DNA of 64,000 nucleotides from Streptomyces spinosisporus. GTDB lineage: Bacteria > Actinomycetota > Actinomycetes > Streptomycetales > Streptomycetaceae. Location of the stretch: assembly GCF_022698145.1 (NCBI RefSeq), contig NZ_JALDAX010000011.1, forward strand, positions 186,001 through 250,000. Direction: 5' to 3'. This document shows positions 62,317-64,000 of this stretch, one piece after another. The stretch's first letter is position 1. The number at the start of each line of letters is the position of its first letter. Position numbers and translations under genes: made by a program. The notes under the pieces were generated by a model. The model searched no databases, was not told the origin of the DNA, and worked only from the letters and a program-made list of their open reading frames with translations.

Positions 62317-63549
62317 TCAGCCGCCCAGCGTGAGCAAGGCCGCGATCGCCGGTCCGAAGGCTCCGCCGAGCTGGTAGCAAAGGCTGAACAGACCGATGGC
62401 CGTGGGGCGTTGGGCGGTCGGCGAGGCCTGGATGGCGTACACCGCGAGCGTCGCCTGGCCACCGCTCGTCGCGAACACGGCCACCGTCGCGACCAGCAGG
62501 AGCAGCGGGGCCCAGGGGGTCAGTGCCGCGGTGAGCGGGGCCGCTGCCCCGGCCGCGATCAGGAGCGTCAGGACTCGCGGACGGCTCATACGGGCGGAGG
62601 CCGCGGCCAGACCCATGGAAAGTGCCGAGCCTGCGAGGAGGGCGATCAGCTGGCCGGTGCCGATCGTGGAGGTCGACCAGCCGGTACGGTCGCCCAGCAG
62701 CTGCGGGACGGTGAAGAGCAGTGTGAAGTACGAGGTCGCGAGCGTGCAGGCGAGCAGGGCGGAGAGGACAAACGTCCGGGTGCGCAGCAGCGACGCAGGG
62801 ACGAAGCCCGCGGGCCTGTACCTGATGTGCAGGGCCAGCAGCGCGGCCGCCGCCAGGGAGGCGGCGACGGCAGGGAGTGGGTAACGCGGTACGAGGACCA
62901 AGGCCGTCGCCGTCAGCACCAGAAGGACGCAACCGCGGCCGTCGAAGGGGGTGTTGTGCCGCGGCGCGGACAGGTCCGCACGGCGCACGACCGCCGGAAG
63001 GGCGAGCAGTGCGACCGCCCCGACGCCGAGGGACACCCGCCATGAGGTCACATCCGCGATCGTCGAGCCGAGCAGCGGCCCGGCAGCGCCGAGCGTGCCG
63101 AAGCCCGCCGTGATCACGCCCATCCGGCGGACGGAGCCCGCGAGACTCATCGCCGCCGTGATCAGGCCCGCGCCGCCCATGGCCTGGGCCGCCCGGCCCG
63201 CCATCGCCAGTGGCAACCAGGGCGCCACGCAGAGGACCGCGGTGCCGGCCACGATCAGGGCCGTGCACAGCCTGAGCACACTGCCCAGCCCGCGACGGCG
63301 CAGCAAGCTCGCCATCACCGGGGTGCCGACGGCCATGGCCCACGCGAAGGCTGTGACGAGCCAGGTCGCCGTCGCGGTACGGATGCCCAGCGAGCCGGCC
63401 ATGTCGGGGAGGATCAGGACCGGGCCGTTGGCGCTCGCCGCGACCGGAGTGGCCAGCAACGCGAGCCATACGACAGGGACTTGGCGTGCCTCCTGCCCGG
63501 AAACGGTCGCGGGCGTGTGCAAGGCGGGGCGGGGTGCGAGTTCGGGCAT
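62317..63549 (-). CDS. MFS transporter
   Basis: A 410-residue transporter with about twelve membrane segments. PVVWLALLATPVAASANGPV opens it, with LGIRTATATWLVTAFAWAMA, AGRAAQAMGGAGLITAAMSL and GVITAGFGTLGAAGPLLGST (motif C of drug antiporters). It is probably a drug efflux protein. Start ATG 63549 has GAAAGGGGG upstream. It is divergent from the marR gene at 63696, with candidate operator elements in between, so MarR control is likely. Confidence 0.87.
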   Translation of the reverse strand: MPELAPRPALHTPATVSGQEARQVPVVWLALLATPVAASANGPVLILPDMAGSLGIRTATATWLVTAFAWAMAVGTPVMASLLRRRGLGSVLRLCTALIVAGTAVLCVAPWLPLAMAGRAAQAMGGAGLITAAMSLAGSVRRMGVITAGFGTLGAAGPLLGSTIADVTSWRVSLGVGAVALLALPAVVRRADLSAPRHNTPFDGRGCVLLVLTATALVLVPRYPLPAVAASLAAAALLALHIRYRPAGFVPASLLRTRTFVLSALLACTLATSYFTLLFTVPQLLGDRTGWSTSTIGTGQLIALLAGSALSMGLAAASARMSRPRVLTLLIAAGAAAPLTAALTPWAPLLLLVATVAVFATSGGQATLAVYAIQASPTAQRPTAIGLFSLCYQLGGAFGPAIAALLTLGG

Positions 63550-63583
63550 GGCGGGCGCCCCCTTTCGTTCAGCCTTGATAATC

Positions 63584-63593
63584 TCAACGTTGA
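63584..63593. promoter_or_regulatory. Candidate MarR operator core in the MFS promoter
   Basis: TCAACGTTGA is a perfect 10-bp palindrome in an AT-rich promoter patch, 35 bp upstream of the MFS start. On the minus strand the site contains ACGTTGAGA, also present at the junction of the first two 15-bp repeats downstream (63648-63656). Confidence 0.5.
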
Positions 63594-63635
63594 AATAAAA
63601 GCAGCAGGGTTCTCTCGGCGTCAAGTGTCTTAACT

Positions 63636-63695
63636 TTGAGAAGATGCACGTTGAGAAGATGTGCGCTGAGAAGACGCACGCTGAGAAGATGCGCA
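63636..63695 (+). repeat. Four tandem 15-bp repeats directly before marR
   Basis: Units TTGAGAAGATGCACG, TTGAGAAGATGTGCG, CTGAGAAGACGCACG and CTGAGAAGATGCGCA fill 63636-63695 without gaps, ending directly at ATG 63696. The shared core YTGAGAAGAYG recalls the half-site of the palindrome at 63584. It could be an operator array or, if translated from upstream, a pentapeptide repeat. Confidence 0.8.
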
Positions 63696-64000
63696 ATGAC
63701 GGGAGTGGCGGAGATGGGCGATGTGGTGGACGCGATCGTCGGGCAGTGGGCCAAGGAGCGCCCCGATGTGGTGGAGGACTTCTGGCCGGTCGAGCTCCTT
63801 GCCCGGGTCCAGCGCCTGGCCAGGGTGGTCGACAAATCCGTCAAGACCACGGCCGCCGCTCATGGAATCGAGCACGGTGAGTTCGACGTCCTCACCATCC
63901 TGCAGCGCTCGGGTCCGCCCTACATGCTCCCGGCCGGGGCTCTCCTCAAGGCGTCCATGGTGACCTCCGGTGCCATCACCAACCGCATCGACAGGATGGA
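63696..64000 (+). CDS. MarR family transcriptional regulator, N-terminal part
   Basis: Cut off by the right edge after about 101 residues. The visible part has the MarR N-terminal helices (VDAIVGQWAKERPDVVEDFW, VELLARVQRLARVVDKSVKT) and the start of the winged helix (HGEFDVLTILQRSGPPYMLP, GALLKASMVTSGAITNRIDR). ATG 63696 directly abuts the repeat array; ATG 63714, six codons later, has GGAG upstream and may be the real start. It is divergent from the MFS exporter gene. Confidence 0.85.
   Translation, partial: MTGVAEMGDVVDAIVGQWAKERPDVVEDFWPVELLARVQRLARVVDKSVKTTAAAHGIEHGEFDVLTILQRSGPPYMLPAGALLKASMVTSGAITNRIDRM

Noticed and set aside
1-64000. CRISPR arrays, tRNA or rRNA genes, insertion sequences
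   Set aside because: No regularly spaced repeats, cloverleaf-like sequences, rRNA segments or transposase frames were noticed on either strand.

Overview
The window is high-GC DNA with dense, mostly ATG/GTG-started genes, GGAGG-type ribosome binding sites, many ATGA/GTGA overlaps and mycothiol-era chemistry (a mycothiol-type maleylpyruvate isomerase). Together with LAL and ROK regulators, a BldC-era style SpoIIE phosphatase, STAS-ANTAR and Stealth proteins, this points to a Streptomyces or close relative. It reads as an accessory, metabolically rich part of the chromosome. I see no rRNA, tRNA, CRISPR array, insertion sequence or prophage.

Layout. 1-7.2 kb: a cut-off membrane protein, a large LAL (MalT/LuxR-like) regulator, a GH15 glucan/trehalose hydrolase, a DHA2 drug exporter and a small DNA-binding-like protein. 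7.3-16.1 kb: a sulfate-ester/sulfated-glycan locus made of a formylglycine-generating enzyme, a ROK repressor, a three-gene SsuABC-like ABC importer, a cytoplasmic Cys-type sulfatase and a secreted GH43 protein, with the last five genes translationally coupled. 16.1-20 kb: a TetR gene with a palindromic operator beside a MacB/FtsX-type ABC exporter. 20.1-23.6 kb: a divergent SDR/XRE pair, a DUF1330 protein and an AraC regulator. 23.6-27.2 kb: two tandem Stealth-family polysaccharide phosphotransferases. 27.4-31.6 kb: a DUF899 thioredoxin-like protein, then a stress-signalling module: RsbQ-like hydrolase overlapping an RsbP-like PAS-SpoIIE phosphatase, convergent to a STAS-ANTAR protein.

31.7-38.8 kb: aromatic catabolism, with a LigM-like tetrahydrofolate O-demethylase, an IclR regulator that runs in frame into an AlkD-like DNA repair domain, and a complete 3-hydroxybenzoate to gentisate to fumarate plus pyruvate route (hydroxylase, gentisate dioxygenase, maleylpyruvate isomerase, fumarylpyruvate hydrolase). 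39.3-43.5 kb: MFS exporter, TraB/GumN-like protein, YihY/BrkB membrane protein, a 57-residue membrane peptide, a 17-bp tandem repeat and a PRC-barrel protein. 43.5-56 kb: an MFS aromatic-acid type transporter divergent from an eleven-gene operon (aldehyde dehydrogenase, extradiol dioxygenase-like VOC protein, aspartate dehydrogenase-like protein, alpha/beta hydrolase, cupin, two SDRs, a TPP decarboxylase, a VanB-type reductase, a recombinase-like helix protein and a Rieske oxygenase). A convergent MarR gene closes it. Three closely related sites, two in the divergent promoter and one at the marR promoter, suggest MarR controls the whole unit; its substrate is not evident and it is my best candidate for an undescribed pathway.

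56-64 kb: small regulators and enzymes, then a decaying stretch holding a methyltransferase remnant, an ABC ATPase with a one-base frameshift but an otherwise good MerR-type operon, and a TetR remnant. The right edge holds a cupin, an MFS exporter and a divergent, truncated marR gene preceded by four perfect-register 15-bp repeats.
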